Below, one piece after another: positions 51,750-60,716 of a stretch of DNA of 64,000 nt. Source of the stretch: JAYEIA01 sp964472505 (GTDB lineage Bacteria > Bacteroidota > Bacteroidia > Bacteroidales > JAADGE01). The first letter of the stretch is position 1; every line of letters starts with the position of its first letter. A program made the position numbers and the translations under genes. The stretch covers positions 1 to 64,000 of the forward strand of contig CAYYQW010000002.1 in the NCBI GenBank assembly GCA_964472505.1, in the 5' to 3' direction. The notes beneath the pieces are model-generated. The model was not told where the DNA came from. It saw only the letters and a program-made list of their open reading frames with translations, and did not search any database.

Positions 51750-52307
51750 TTACCCATAGCCGTTTAAATCGCCGGGAGCATTGAAATTTTCAAAAGTATA
51801 ATTAGTATCCACATAGGCCGTGCGAATTTGCTTCAAAAAATTCTGAACTTTAAAATCTCCCTTTTCTATCTGTTCAACAATAACAGGCAGTACCTCTTTG
51901 CTGTAGCAAGCGGTAAGAGGTTCAATTTTTCCCTTAGGATTACGCGGTACAGCAGCATCAAAGCCGTCTATTTTGTTTAACAGAAGATGAAAAAGCTCCT
52001 TAGTAAGAAAAGGATTGTCGCAAGGTGCAATCAAATTCAATTTGTTGCCCGAAAGCCTGAGTGAAGCTTCAATTCCGCCCAAGGGCCCAACATTTTTATA
52101 ATTATCGGCAACAATAGGGAAATTCAGTTTCTTATAATCTTCATTATTTGTACTGATAATTATTTCATCAGCCAATTCGTGCATAAGCTCCGTTGCATAA
52201 TTAATGAGCAGCTTACCTCTAAATCGAATTAACGCTTTATCCCTTCCCATTCGGCTGCTTTTACCGCCTGAAAGTATGATTCCGCTTATCTGTTTTCCGT
52301 CGAACAT
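51750..52307 (-). CDS. mobA: Molybdenum cofactor guanylyltransferase MobA
   Basis: 185 residues from the ATG at 52307. The frame is open further upstream, but a terminator hairpin lies there. The nucleotidyltransferase motif GIILSGGKSSRMGRDKALI is diagnostic, and GPLGGIEASL and APCDNPFL (metal-binding Asp) follow. MobA joins GMP to molybdopterin to make the cofactor form used by DMSO-reductase-family enzymes. No other Mo-cofactor or molybdoenzyme gene is visible in the window, so its clients, such as a nitrate or polysulfide reductase, must be elsewhere. Confidence 0.9.
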   Translation of the reverse strand: MFDGKQISGIILSGGKSSRMGRDKALIRFRGKLLINYATELMHELADEIIISTNNEDYKKLNFPIVADNYKNVGPLGGIEASLRLSGNKLNLIAPCDNPFLTKELFHLLLNKIDGFDAAVPRNPKGKIEPLTACYSKEVLPVIVEQIEKGDFKVQNFLKQIRTAYVDTNYTFENFNAPGDLNGYG

Positions 52308-52349
52308 AGCGCTGAACTTTTTTTTCAAATTTAATATATTATTGATGCA

Positions 52350-52383
52350 AAGAAAGAAGCCTGCAAGCAAAAAGTTGCAGGCT
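52350..52383 (-). terminator. Terminator of the DUF5777 gene
   Basis: Read on the minus strand, a perfect 9-bp stem (agcctgcaa / ttgcaggct, 52358-52383) is followed by tctttcttt. It lies upstream of mobA, so it ends the transcript from 53286. Confidence 0.65.
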
Positions 52384-52437
52384 CTGAATTATGTTAGAAT
52401 ATTTGCGAATGCGCTCCGCTTACAATCTGTCATTCAA

Positions 52438-53286
52438 CTACATGCGTACTCGAATGTTAAAGCCAAACATAATTTCACCTTCGGTAAAATCATTTTTATT
52501 AAACAAAAAGTTTTGCTGCGGGATAATTTCTCTGAAAGGAGAGGCATATATTTGGAATACGTGAGTCATGGTTACCAATTCTACTCCGAGAGCCAAATTG
52601 GGTTTGGGTTCAAAAGCTTCTGTATATTCAGTCATCCCCTCAATATTAAAAGGATGTCCGTATTCGGCAATTACGGCAATATCATTGTACACTTTTGCAC
52701 GCCCGCCAAAAGTAAGGCTAATGTTATCGTGATTGATGAGTGAATCAGCTGCATTTACATGGCTGAATGCCGGAGCTAACAGAAAAGAAATCTTATCGTT
52801 AACTCTGTGAGTAATGATTAGCTGTCCAAAATAAGATAAACGGTTAGTGAACGCATAATCTTTACCGAAAGCTGCTTCATCGCGAGCGTCAATTGCCATG
52901 TTACCGTATAATGTAACACCTACGGGCATGGAGTAAGATTCGGTTTGTTTAAGTGCCTGCCATTTAGCTTGGAAAGATTGCAATTTATTATTTTTTTCGG
53001 TACCGAAACCGACCATGATATCATCGGTAATTCCGTAATCAATTCCCAAATAGATATTTGAAGGTGCATATAAACCAAAGAGATCGGAAACTTCCTCAAT
53101 TTTACCGAAACGGTGCTGAATCATGTACTCCCATGAGCCCTTATAGGCCGTTTCATTGGTTCTGGTATCAATAAGCATTCCGCCTGAAAACGGGGCTATT
53201 ACCGGAAAATCATTGTCTTGAGCAAAGATATTGGCATCTGCAAAAAAAGCAAATATAATAGCTGTCAGAAATATTTTTTTTAACAT
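52438..53286 (-). CDS. DUF5777 family beta-barrel protein
   Basis: 282 residues with a signal peptide (ending ADANIFAQ). The family wording is clear: FSGGMLIDTRTNETAYKGSW, EYMIQHRFGKIEE and LFGLYAPSNIYLGIDYGITD. Amphipathic strands end with EIMFGFNIRVRM, fitting an outer-membrane barrel. DUF5777 proteins are often encoded near exported cytochromes or YceI-like proteins in Bacteroidota. Here two cytochrome lipoprotein genes lie just upstream on the same strand, which suggests joint work at the outer membrane. The role is unknown. Confidence 0.82.
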   Translation of the reverse strand: MLKKIFLTAIIFAFFADANIFAQDNDFPVIAPFSGGMLIDTRTNETAYKGSWEYMIQHRFGKIEEVSDLFGLYAPSNIYLGIDYGITDDIMVGFGTEKNNKLQSFQAKWQALKQTESYSMPVGVTLYGNMAIDARDEAAFGKDYAFTNRLSYFGQLIITHRVNDKISFLLAPAFSHVNAADSLINHDNISLTFGGRAKVYNDIAVIAEYGHPFNIEGMTEYTEAFEPKPNLALGVELVTMTHVFQIYASPFREIIPQQNFLFNKNDFTEGEIMFGFNIRVRM

Positions 53287-53388
53287 AGTGTTGTCTTTAA
53301 AATAATTAATATTTGAATGGATTATTTAGATAGATACAAAACAGGAGGTTTATTGGGGTCTGTCTTGCCGCACGACAATTAAAGTCGG

Positions 53389-53760
53389 TTATTCCTCTGC
53401 TCCGCCTTCTATCCAGGCTTTAATAAGCCCCAATTCCTGCGATGTAACAAAACTGTTGTGGCTGCCTTCGTTAAGTTTTATCAACAGGTAGCTGTCATCA
53501 GCATTTTCGGTATCAATATACGGCACGCCGTCACCGGAGCTTCCGTCTATAAGGGTTTGATAGCTGTTTCCTTCTAAGTTCAAACCGCCGGCATTTCCGT
53601 GGCAAGATGTGCAATTATCCGTAATAATGCTTTCAATATTTTCGGCATAACTCAGGCCGTCTTCCGGAATTACTACGTCTTCCTGTTCAATCATTTTGTA
53701 TTCGCAAGAAGCCGTAAAAAGCAAGGCTGCCAATACATAAAAAACGTGTTTAAATTTCAT
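53389..53760 (-). CDS. Monoheme cytochrome c lipoprotein
   Basis: 123 residues with lipobox FTASC (Cys19). One heme motif CTSCHGNAGGLNL (residues 50-54 for CXXCH) follows a SYAENIESIITDN helix, the layout of the planctomycete-type or short c-type domain. ELGLIKAWIEGGAEE forms the C-terminal helix. There is no clear Met ligand near the end. It is a likely envelope electron carrier. It lies 102 bp upstream of the DUF5777 barrel gene and shares its strand. Confidence 0.8.
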   Translation of the reverse strand: MKFKHVFYVLAALLFTASCEYKMIEQEDVVIPEDGLSYAENIESIITDNCTSCHGNAGGLNLEGNSYQTLIDGSSGDGVPYIDTENADDSYLLIKLNEGSHNSFVTSQELGLIKAWIEGGAEE

Positions 53761-53986
53761 AGGTATAAAAGTTTATCTGTGATTAAATAAAATATTTTCA
53801 GTATTAAACATATCGGAACTACTTCTATTTCCAATTTTAAAGTCCGACACAAAAATATCAATTTCTTTTAGGGTAATCAAGAAAGAATAAGAATTATAAA
53901 CTGATTTTATCGCATCAAAAAATTGATATATATCAATTTCAGTAGATTCGTATTGTTTACAATATGGTTTTTTCAATTCCTTTCTC

Positions 53987-54030
53987 AAAAAAAAGGAAGC
54001 TGCAAAGCCACTATGCTTATGCAACTTCCT
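53987..54030 (-). terminator. Terminator of the collagen-like multiheme gene
   Basis: On the minus strand aggaagttgca and tgcagcttcct form an 11-bp stem with one wobble and a 15-base loop, followed by eight T (A-run at 53987-53994). It lies 25 bp past the stop at 54056. Confidence 0.7.
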
Positions 54031-54055
54031 CTAACTGTCAATTAATTATAATTGT

Positions 54056-55081
54056 TTATTTTGCTTGCATTGCTTCAATTGTATTATCAAGAAGCGCATT
54101 GATGTAGGAAGGATGATGCATCCCGCCGCTGCGATCTTCTTTAATACCGATATAATTGAAGTATGCTTGTGCCTCTACCAAGGTATATGTACCGGGTATC
54201 ACATGGTATTCTGCATCAACAACACCGGCATCAAGTAATAAGCCTGCTAATACGTCTAATTTATTATTTACATTAGCCTGTACGCCTTCAAACTCTGTAA
54301 AGTTAGCATCCGAATGACAGCCGACACTGTTACATGTATTTAAACTTGCGTTAAACGAATGTCCGCCTTGGTTATAGTCGGCATCATACTCGCCCATGTG
54401 GCAACCGGTACAACTTACCGCACCATGAGTGTGTGCACCATCCGGATAATTAACCGAGCCTGCAACTTCGGCAAAGCCTACACCGGCCATTAAGTTAGCT
54501 TGCGGGCCATGATGAGGCCCCCAGTGTGTGCTGGTTATTTCAAAATTCCCGCTGCCGTCAGCAACCGGACCGGCTGTTCTTGTTTGGTGACAGAATGCAC
54601 ATAAATTGGCATCGCCAAAATCATATGTAACAGTTTCATTGTAAATAAAAGCGATGGGTTCTGTTATTCTGAAACCGTAATCCGTAGAGTCAAAATTGGT
54701 ATGTAGTCCGTGGCAAGTTCCGCAATTCCATGCAGAGGGAGCACTGATATCACCGGAAACTTCACCATTGGTTGTGTACTCTACAAAACCTTCGTGTGAA
54801 TGGCATTCGGCACAATCGGCGCGTGCGCCGGCATAAGCTACGGCAGCATCACCGGAATAATGCTGTGATGTGTTAAATTCAGCTTGAATGACAGCAATTT
54901 GAGTTGATTCGTGGCACTCAAGACAAGATACAAGGGCATCATCTCCGTCAACACCGTCAACACCGTCTTCACCGGCAGGTCCGGCGGGTCCTTCTTTTGT
55001 ACAGCTCGTTACCATAAAAAGCATAAAAGCCATAGCAATTAATCCTAAAAAGGAAATCCGTTGAAATTTTCTCATAACCAT
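54056..55081 (-). CDS. Multiheme cytochrome c lipoprotein with collagen-like segment
   Basis: 341 residues. It could also start at the ATG at 55075. Lipobox MVTSC (Cys27) is followed directly by Gly-X-Y repeats (GPAGPAGEDGVDGVDGDD) and then heme sites. I see five CXXCH motifs (CLECH, CAECH, CGTCH, CAFCH, CTGCH) and a probable sixth of unusual spacing, CNSVGCH (C-x4-CH). The last 90 residues are heme-free (LLDAGVVDAEYHVI). The collagen-like segment would hold the heme domain away from the membrane. It is a candidate for surface electron transfer, together with the monoheme lipoprotein and the DUF5777 barrel downstream. Confidence 0.85.
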   Translation of the reverse strand: MVMRKFQRISFLGLIAMAFMLFMVTSCTKEGPAGPAGEDGVDGVDGDDALVSCLECHESTQIAVIQAEFNTSQHYSGDAAVAYAGARADCAECHSHEGFVEYTTNGEVSGDISAPSAWNCGTCHGLHTNFDSTDYGFRITEPIAFIYNETVTYDFGDANLCAFCHQTRTAGPVADGSGNFEITSTHWGPHHGPQANLMAGVGFAEVAGSVNYPDGAHTHGAVSCTGCHMGEYDADYNQGGHSFNASLNTCNSVGCHSDANFTEFEGVQANVNNKLDVLAGLLLDAGVVDAEYHVIPGTYTLVEAQAYFNYIGIKEDRSGGMHHPSYINALLDNTIEAMQAK

Positions 55082-55583
55082 ATAGTTTTTGTTTATTAAT
55101 AGAATGCTTTTTTGTTAAAGACCCCTATATGGGATGCAAAAAACAATAATGTAAAAATATAAAAGATTTAGATGAAAACATCTTATTTAAAATGTTGTCC
55201 GGCTGTTAGAAAGTTAATATATATCAATTTTTTAATTGACATTATCAGAGACAAGATGTCAGATATAAGATATAAGACAATTTTGCTTTCGGGCTGCGAG
55301 AGCAGGAGTTTATATCATTTTTGTAAGTTTGTCCGGGGAGAAAACAAGCGGAAAACCGTCTTTCGGCTGAATTTGACCTGCCGGCGTCTCTTGACCCGGC
55401 AGCGTCTGATACACTTTGAACGAAAAAATTATAAATATTAATTATCCACTAATTCAATACTTTTTGTCTGCACCCAATCAACGTATAAAAGTCCAAACAG
55501 ACGTTTTGAAGACCGGGATTATCAGCTTTTCATTAATAACAATCACTTTTTATCGACAGATTGAATACTGAAAAACTTAAGTT
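55082..55583. other. Intergenic region without recognised gene
   Basis: 502 bp. A short ORF at 55172-55441 lacks coding character. A segment with tcagatat and agacaattttg at about 55258-55286 resembles 11340-11360. An inverted repeat (ctgccggcg / cccggcag) lies at about 55379-55402. No promoter or terminator was identified. Confidence 0.45.
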
Positions 55584-56537
55584 TTAAAAAACCGCTTCCA
55601 CTATTTTTGCAATATTATCGGATTCGCCGAGTGAGTAATAATGTAAAGCGGGAACACCAAAATCTTTTAATTCCTTCGACTGCATAACGGTCCATTCTAT
55701 TCCGGCCTGTCGGGCGGCTGCATTGTTTTTGCATGCGGCAATTTCTTTAACCAGGTCTTGAGGAATATCAATATTAAAGGTCTGTGGCAATAATTGCATA
55801 TCTTTTATTCGGCTTATCGGTTTTAGGCCGGGGACTATGGGCACATCAATACCGACGGCTCTGCAGCGTTTTACAAAATCGAAATATTTTTGATTATCAA
55901 AAAACATTTGCGTAACAATGTACTCAGCTCCGGCTTCTATTTTCTTTTTAAGGAAATACAAATCGTATTCCATATTAGGAGCTTCGAAATGCTTTTCGGG
56001 ATAACCGGCTACCCCTACCGAAAAGTCGGTTTTAAAAGGGCTTTTTATATCTCGATCCGTAAACTCACCTTTATTCATGGCAGCTATTTGCTCTACCAAA
56101 TCTGTGGTATGCGCATGCCCGTTTTCTTTTGGTACAAAAAGCCTTTTACCTTTAGGCGGATCACCGCGGAGTGCCAATAAATTATTAATACCCAGAAAAT
56201 TGAGGTCAATCAATGCTTCTTCGGTTTCCTGCACGGAAAAGCCGCCGCAAATCACATGCGGCACTACCGTAATATCAAACCTATTATGAAGTGCCGAGGC
56301 TATGGCTACCGTACCGGGGCGTTTTTGCACCATTTGCTTTTCCAAAAGGCCGTCCGCTCGTTTTTTATATACGGCTTCTTCCTGGTGGTAAGTTACATTA
56401 ATATATGAAGGCTGATACTTGAGCAAGGGTTCGGTTGCTCCGTAAAGTTCTTCAATATGATGTCCCTTTATAGGCGGTAATAACTCAAAAGTAAACAAAG
56501 GACTTGAGGCGTTTCTTAATTCTTGTGCTACATTCAT
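55584..56537 (-). CDS. metF: 5,10-methylenetetrahydrofolate reductase
   Basis: 317 residues, a normal MetF TIM barrel. The N-terminus has FTFELLPP with the catalytic Glu. FLGINNLLALRGDPPKG is the FAD-binding loop. VGVAGYPEKH, QMFFDNQKYFDFV and VPIVPGLKPI are further family blocks. It reduces 5,10-methylene- to 5-methyltetrahydrofolate, the methyl donor used by MetH, which is encoded 4.2 kb away on the same strand. Three unrelated envelope protein genes lie between. Confidence 0.95.
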   Translation of the reverse strand: MNVAQELRNASSPLFTFELLPPIKGHHIEELYGATEPLLKYQPSYINVTYHQEEAVYKKRADGLLEKQMVQKRPGTVAIASALHNRFDITVVPHVICGGFSVQETEEALIDLNFLGINNLLALRGDPPKGKRLFVPKENGHAHTTDLVEQIAAMNKGEFTDRDIKSPFKTDFSVGVAGYPEKHFEAPNMEYDLYFLKKKIEAGAEYIVTQMFFDNQKYFDFVKRCRAVGIDVPIVPGLKPISRIKDMQLLPQTFNIDIPQDLVKEIAACKNNAAARQAGIEWTVMQSKELKDFGVPALHYYSLGESDNIAKIVEAVF

Positions 56538-56608
56538 CGATTTCTCAAATTCAATTTATGATTTCAAATGTTTGGCAATATAAGGCTTTACAAAAAACCG
56601 GCAAAACA

Positions 56609-57895
56609 TTATTCAAAATTATAAAAAAAGGCAAAATTCTCTTGGGAAGAACCATAAGCTATTAAAACGTTTTCATGGTTTCGGTAAAGGTGACGAATGT
56701 TGCTGTTGTTATAAAAAAGTGTATATTCTTCAAAATTTTGAGTTTCCATGATACCGTAACCGGGAATTAGCAAAAAGTACCGGTTATTAATATGCTGTAT
56801 TGATTTTGACATGGACGTATGAAATTCAGGTCGAACATTATGCATGTTCTGCCAAGTTTCACCGTAATCCTTCGATTTATAAACCGTAATCCCCTCATCC
56901 TGATTAATCAGAATAAAATCGCCGGCAGCCGTGATATAAAACTTTAGTGCTAATTCAGGAGCATCGGTAGGCTGCCAAGATATATCATCGACTCCTGATT
57001 TATAAAAACGGCCGAAATTGCTCAACATAAACAGACTGTCGTCAGAAACCCGATAAATATCCCGAGCAAACTCGTTGTTTGCCAAACCATCGGATACATC
57101 TTCCCAACTTTGCCCTTTATCATTGGAAACAAAAAATGCTCGGTCATCGGAATAGCAACCCGCCCACAAAGTGCCGTCTCCACTTGTATTCAAACGATAA
57201 GCCGAATTGAGGTTTGCTAAAGGTTGCTCGCAGATTTCCCAAGAATTCCCTCGGTCTTGACTGATGCATATACCACCTGATGCGCCGGCAGAAAAATAAT
57301 CCCCTTCGTCTGTCATCAGCAATTGGGTCGGGCATTGATCGTCTGGGGAGGGCATAAAATAAGCCCAGTTATAGTAATTATCCGTTTGCTTGTAAAAAAA
57401 GCATCCGGCTGCAAGTGTTGTTTTTTGTGTAAGGGTATCAAAAAGTACATCTTTGATAAAGGGTACCGTTGTAAGATGCATTGTATCCCACCGACCGGGA
57501 GCAAAGGCAGTTCCTCGGATGATCTGTTCAAAATGCTTTTCCCCTTTTTTATCGGTAATAACGGCCTTTAATTTCTGGATGCTGCTTTCCGTACCGGTTT
57601 GCATATAAGTTAGAGCGCGATTATTTTTCACCGGTACAAAATCCCGTGAAACACTGCCGCCGCCGGTTATTATCTCGAAATGCACGATGAAGTCTTCGGC
57701 TTTATAGTCAGCACCTTCCACAGTCATTACTACGCCCACGGAATCGGAAAAATAGTCCCCGGCTTTGGCCGTTTGATAATTGCCTGTTGTATTTACCGAA
57801 AGGGAACGTGTTATTTCTGTAAAAGGAGCTTCACCGGGCGCACAGGCAAGAAAAAACAAAAAACTAAACAGCAGAAAAAAAGAAGATATTCTCAT
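56609..57895 (-). CDS. Lipoprotein with BNR/Ycf48-like beta-propeller repeats
   Basis: 428 residues with lipobox FFLAC (Cys18). From about residue 190 onward there are repeats of the type S-x-D-x-G-x-x-W: CISQDRGNSWEIC, FVSNDKGQSWEDVSDG and YKSKDYGETWQN. These Asp-box motifs are found in sialidase-like and photosystem-assembly Ycf48-like propellers. The first 190 residues are an unknown beta-rich domain. No glycosidase residues were recognised, so a binding or structural role is more likely than sialidase activity. It lies between metF and the double-barrel protein gene. Confidence 0.75.
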   Translation of the reverse strand: MRISSFFLLFSFLFFLACAPGEAPFTEITRSLSVNTTGNYQTAKAGDYFSDSVGVVMTVEGADYKAEDFIVHFEIITGGGSVSRDFVPVKNNRALTYMQTGTESSIQKLKAVITDKKGEKHFEQIIRGTAFAPGRWDTMHLTTVPFIKDVLFDTLTQKTTLAAGCFFYKQTDNYYNWAYFMPSPDDQCPTQLLMTDEGDYFSAGASGGICISQDRGNSWEICEQPLANLNSAYRLNTSGDGTLWAGCYSDDRAFFVSNDKGQSWEDVSDGLANNEFARDIYRVSDDSLFMLSNFGRFYKSGVDDISWQPTDAPELALKFYITAAGDFILINQDEGITVYKSKDYGETWQNMHNVRPEFHTSMSKSIQHINNRYFLLIPGYGIMETQNFEEYTLFYNNSNIRHLYRNHENVLIAYGSSQENFAFFYNFE

Positions 57896-57934
57896 AAGGC
57901 AACTAATTTTAGGAATTTTCGGTTATCTGTTTGC

Positions 57935-59221
57935 TTAAAAAGGAATAATTATCCCGGCATGCAAAGCCAAAGATTGCATTCTGTAATCGAAATCATCCGT
58001 ATTTTTTGCAAGACTGATAAATGAATGCTCAAAAACGGTATTGATTTTAAATATTAAAGCATCGCTAAAAGCCAATTGAAAGCCGGTCTGGGCAATAAAA
58101 CCGACATCGGCTTTTTTGAAAAACTTATGTTGGGCATCGTACAAATGATACTTATAATCAGCTACCGAGCTTGGAGATTCCAAAGTTTGGTATGCATAGC
58201 CGATAGTGCGAGCATCGGTGCGCAGGCCGCCGTATAATCCGGCTCCCGCATGAAAATGCGTAGGCTTGCTTCCACTTGCGCTGAGGATAAGAGGGACGTT
58301 TAAATAATCCAAATCGGTACACGCATCGACCCAAAAAGTATTTTCTGCCGGCTTATAAATATGGTATTGACTGCTGCTGTCGGTAATACCATAGGATTTT
58401 CGCTGAAACATAAGCGCCGTTTCAAAATACAAATTTCCCGATAAATTCACCTTTAAACCCGCGCCGCCGCTAAATCCTATTTTGGATTTATAATGTTGGC
58501 TTTGCTCACCGCTCAAACCGGCGTATATAATACCGGCTCGGTAGTCAAATACAAGATTCTTTTCGCCTGACTTATTTTCAGATGTTTCCGGTTTTTGGCT
58601 ATTTCCGTCAAAAGTATAAGCCAAACCCATGAGAAACTCATAAGTTCCGTTTTGTCCCGGCATATTTCCCGTTTCTGTCAAACCTTCGGTATAGCGTAAT
58701 TCTGTGCTGATACTAAAATTATCATTTAAAAAATATTCAGCCCCGTGCGACAAGCTAAAACCGGTGTCATCAACAGTCATAGACTCTGAACCGTGCTTTT
58801 CATTTCGGTCAAACACCCGAGCATAATATGAACCCGCTGAGAAAAAAAAACTTGGCTGATTAGAGAAGCTCAGTTTTACGGATGCAGGCAAGCGCAAAAA
58901 GTCATAATGATAAAAGACTTGATAAGGCATAACCGGCCAATAGGAGAAATGCATATAATCATAATCTGTTGCATATGGCTCATAGCAGTAATAAACCGAC
59001 AAATAATCCAAGCCCGTTGTAAAAGCTATGGCATTATTAAATGCGTATTCGGCTCGCAGGCCTGTCACCGAGCCCGTTTTATGCGCCCACTTTCCGCTGT
59101 AGGTTTCGGTGTTTTGCAAATTGGAAATATTGATTCCGGAATTAAAATTCAGCTTAAAATTCTGTGAAAAGCCGGCACAGCTTGAGAGCAAAAAAACTGC
59201 TCCAATTAAAATATTTTTCAT
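57935..59221 (-). CDS. Outer-membrane protein with two tandem PorT-like beta-barrel domains
   Basis: 428 residues. A signal peptide covers 1-20 (LLSSCAGFSQ). It includes a Cys, so lipidation at Cys15 is an alternative. The first barrel-like domain spans about 20-205 (FNSGINISNLQNTETYSG through YEFLMGLAYTF). A charged linker with SENKSGEKN leads to a second similar domain to the end (FDYRAGIIYAGLSGEQS; SLALHAGIIIPF). Each half resembles PorT/OmpA-like 8-stranded barrels. Two such domains in one chain are unusual and could be an internal duplication. It is followed by the BNR lipoprotein gene 40 bp downstream. Confidence 0.7.
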   Translation of the reverse strand: MKNILIGAVFLLSSCAGFSQNFKLNFNSGINISNLQNTETYSGKWAHKTGSVTGLRAEYAFNNAIAFTTGLDYLSVYYCYEPYATDYDYMHFSYWPVMPYQVFYHYDFLRLPASVKLSFSNQPSFFFSAGSYYARVFDRNEKHGSESMTVDDTGFSLSHGAEYFLNDNFSISTELRYTEGLTETGNMPGQNGTYEFLMGLAYTFDGNSQKPETSENKSGEKNLVFDYRAGIIYAGLSGEQSQHYKSKIGFSGGAGLKVNLSGNLYFETALMFQRKSYGITDSSSQYHIYKPAENTFWVDACTDLDYLNVPLILSASGSKPTHFHAGAGLYGGLRTDARTIGYAYQTLESPSSVADYKYHLYDAQHKFFKKADVGFIAQTGFQLAFSDALIFKINTVFEHSFISLAKNTDDFDYRMQSLALHAGIIIPF

Positions 59222-59276
59222 AATGAACGCATTTGGTTGGTTAATCTTATAAAAAAGTAACGCAATTGTTTTGAGT

Positions 59277-60659
59277 TTATTTTAATTCCCTAATGCTTAA
59301 TTCTTGAAATCTTACTGTTTGATTATTACACACGCGCAGGCTCATGCGTTCCAAATCGCTCCAATACAGCCAATCCTCAACTTTTATACGATCCACAAAA
59401 CGATTATTAAAATACATCTCAACTTTATCCTCCGTTTTTCGTATCTTAATCTCAAAGCTATTATTTTGAGACTCATTTTCTATGCTGCTTTCGATAAAAT
59501 TACCCACATATTTATATTCGCTGTTTACAAACGTCAAAATTCGTGCTCTTGATGCATCTTTTACCTCAAAAACATGGTAATTCTCATCGTCCTTCATCAA
59601 CATAAATCCGGCATAACCGGAATAATCAGCTCCTGCAAACCGAGCTTTAAGCGTAATTTCATAAGCTTCCATTGCAAGAAACTCTTCAGGAAGCCAGCCG
59701 GATGCCCAATAACAACCTTTATCAGAATTGACTGTAATCTGTAAACTACTGTCAACAAATTCTGCTTTTTTTATTATTTCTTTTTTCTCTGCCCAAGGCT
59801 CAATTTCTGTTTCAAAGGTATTTGCAAAAACAGTGTCTCGGGTATCGATGTTTAATATTCTCAGATTATCAAAAGCAACTTTTTGTGTTCCGCCAACAGC
59901 CAATGAATATTTTAAGAGTCTAATATTGGGCAAATCCCCTTTCGCAACCACGGTATCGTTAATAATAAACTCAAATTCATTAGCTGTCACTTTGAGCATA
60001 AGCTTATTGGTTACATTGTCTCCGGTCTTAACAGCATCATGGTATGCCCAATCCGGATTATCTTGCCAATCGCCGCCAATTGAAAACCCGTAACGAAATT
60101 TACCGGTTGCTCTTATAAAAAAATATCCGAAACTGCGGGAATCTTTTCCCAAATAAAAACCAAAACTTTGATTTTGCCCGGAAATTTTTTGCGCATCCGC
60201 TTCAATGCTGAAATTCTCGGGAAAATCAATCAAATGATCGATGTATTCCAAATATTCTGCATCTTTCTTGACATCCAAAACAAATTTTCCGTCTTCAATA
60301 TATTGTGCTGTTCCGTAGCTGTCGGTAAAACTCCAGGGAGCATTCGGATTGCTGAAATCCTCTATATAAACAACCGGCTCTCGCATATATTTAAAAAGTA
60401 GAATTACAACAATAATCAAAATCAAACTTATGCCCGTAATTATCCAAAATAACCGTTTACGCTTTTTCTTTAAGTCTTTCTCTACATCCGCCTTCACTTC
60501 GCGGTATATTTTTTCCACTTCTTCATCTGCAAGTGAAGTAAGCTCCGCCAATGCCTCTTTGGTAGCGCTGTGATAAGATTTTCTTTCAAGCTCTTTGTCT
60601 TTTTCCAGCACCTTTTGTTTCAGAAGCTCAAGAATCTGCTCATCCTTTTTATAACCCAT
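59277..60659 (-). CDS. Membrane-anchored protein with jelly-roll-like extracytoplasmic domains
   Basis: 460 residues without signal peptide. The first 65 residues are a charged helical region (LKQKVLEKDKELERK), probably coiled coil and cytosolic. One helix at about 70-91 (LFWIITGISLILIIVVILLF) anchors it. The rest is beta-rich, in two sections (about 100-265 and 275-460) with DFSNPNAPWSFTDSYG, GFYLGKDSRSFGYFF, GYAGFMLMKDDENYHVFEV and VEMYFNNRFVDRI. These resemble LamG/DUF1080-like concanavalin folds that bind carbohydrate. No catalytic residues were identified. It lies between metH and the double-barrel gene. Confidence 0.65.
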   Translation of the reverse strand: MGYKKDEQILELLKQKVLEKDKELERKSYHSATKEALAELTSLADEEVEKIYREVKADVEKDLKKKRKRLFWIITGISLILIIVVILLFKYMREPVVYIEDFSNPNAPWSFTDSYGTAQYIEDGKFVLDVKKDAEYLEYIDHLIDFPENFSIEADAQKISGQNQSFGFYLGKDSRSFGYFFIRATGKFRYGFSIGGDWQDNPDWAYHDAVKTGDNVTNKLMLKVTANEFEFIINDTVVAKGDLPNIRLLKYSLAVGGTQKVAFDNLRILNIDTRDTVFANTFETEIEPWAEKKEIIKKAEFVDSSLQITVNSDKGCYWASGWLPEEFLAMEAYEITLKARFAGADYSGYAGFMLMKDDENYHVFEVKDASRARILTFVNSEYKYVGNFIESSIENESQNNSFEIKIRKTEDKVEMYFNNRFVDRIKVEDWLYWSDLERMSLRVCNNQTVRFQELSIRELK

Positions 60660-60716
60660 AATTCTTATGTTTTTATAGCTATAAAAATAATAATAAAACT
60701 TGGATTTACATGTTTG

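Noticed and set aside
53773..54024. Minus-strand ORF of 83 codons
   Set aside because: It covers the terminator of the collagen-like cytochrome gene and has low-complexity AT-rich composition. I treat it as spurious.
55172..55441. Plus-strand ORF of 89 codons in the metF-cytochrome spacer
   Set aside because: No recognisable motif, no promoter and poor composition; not supported as a gene.
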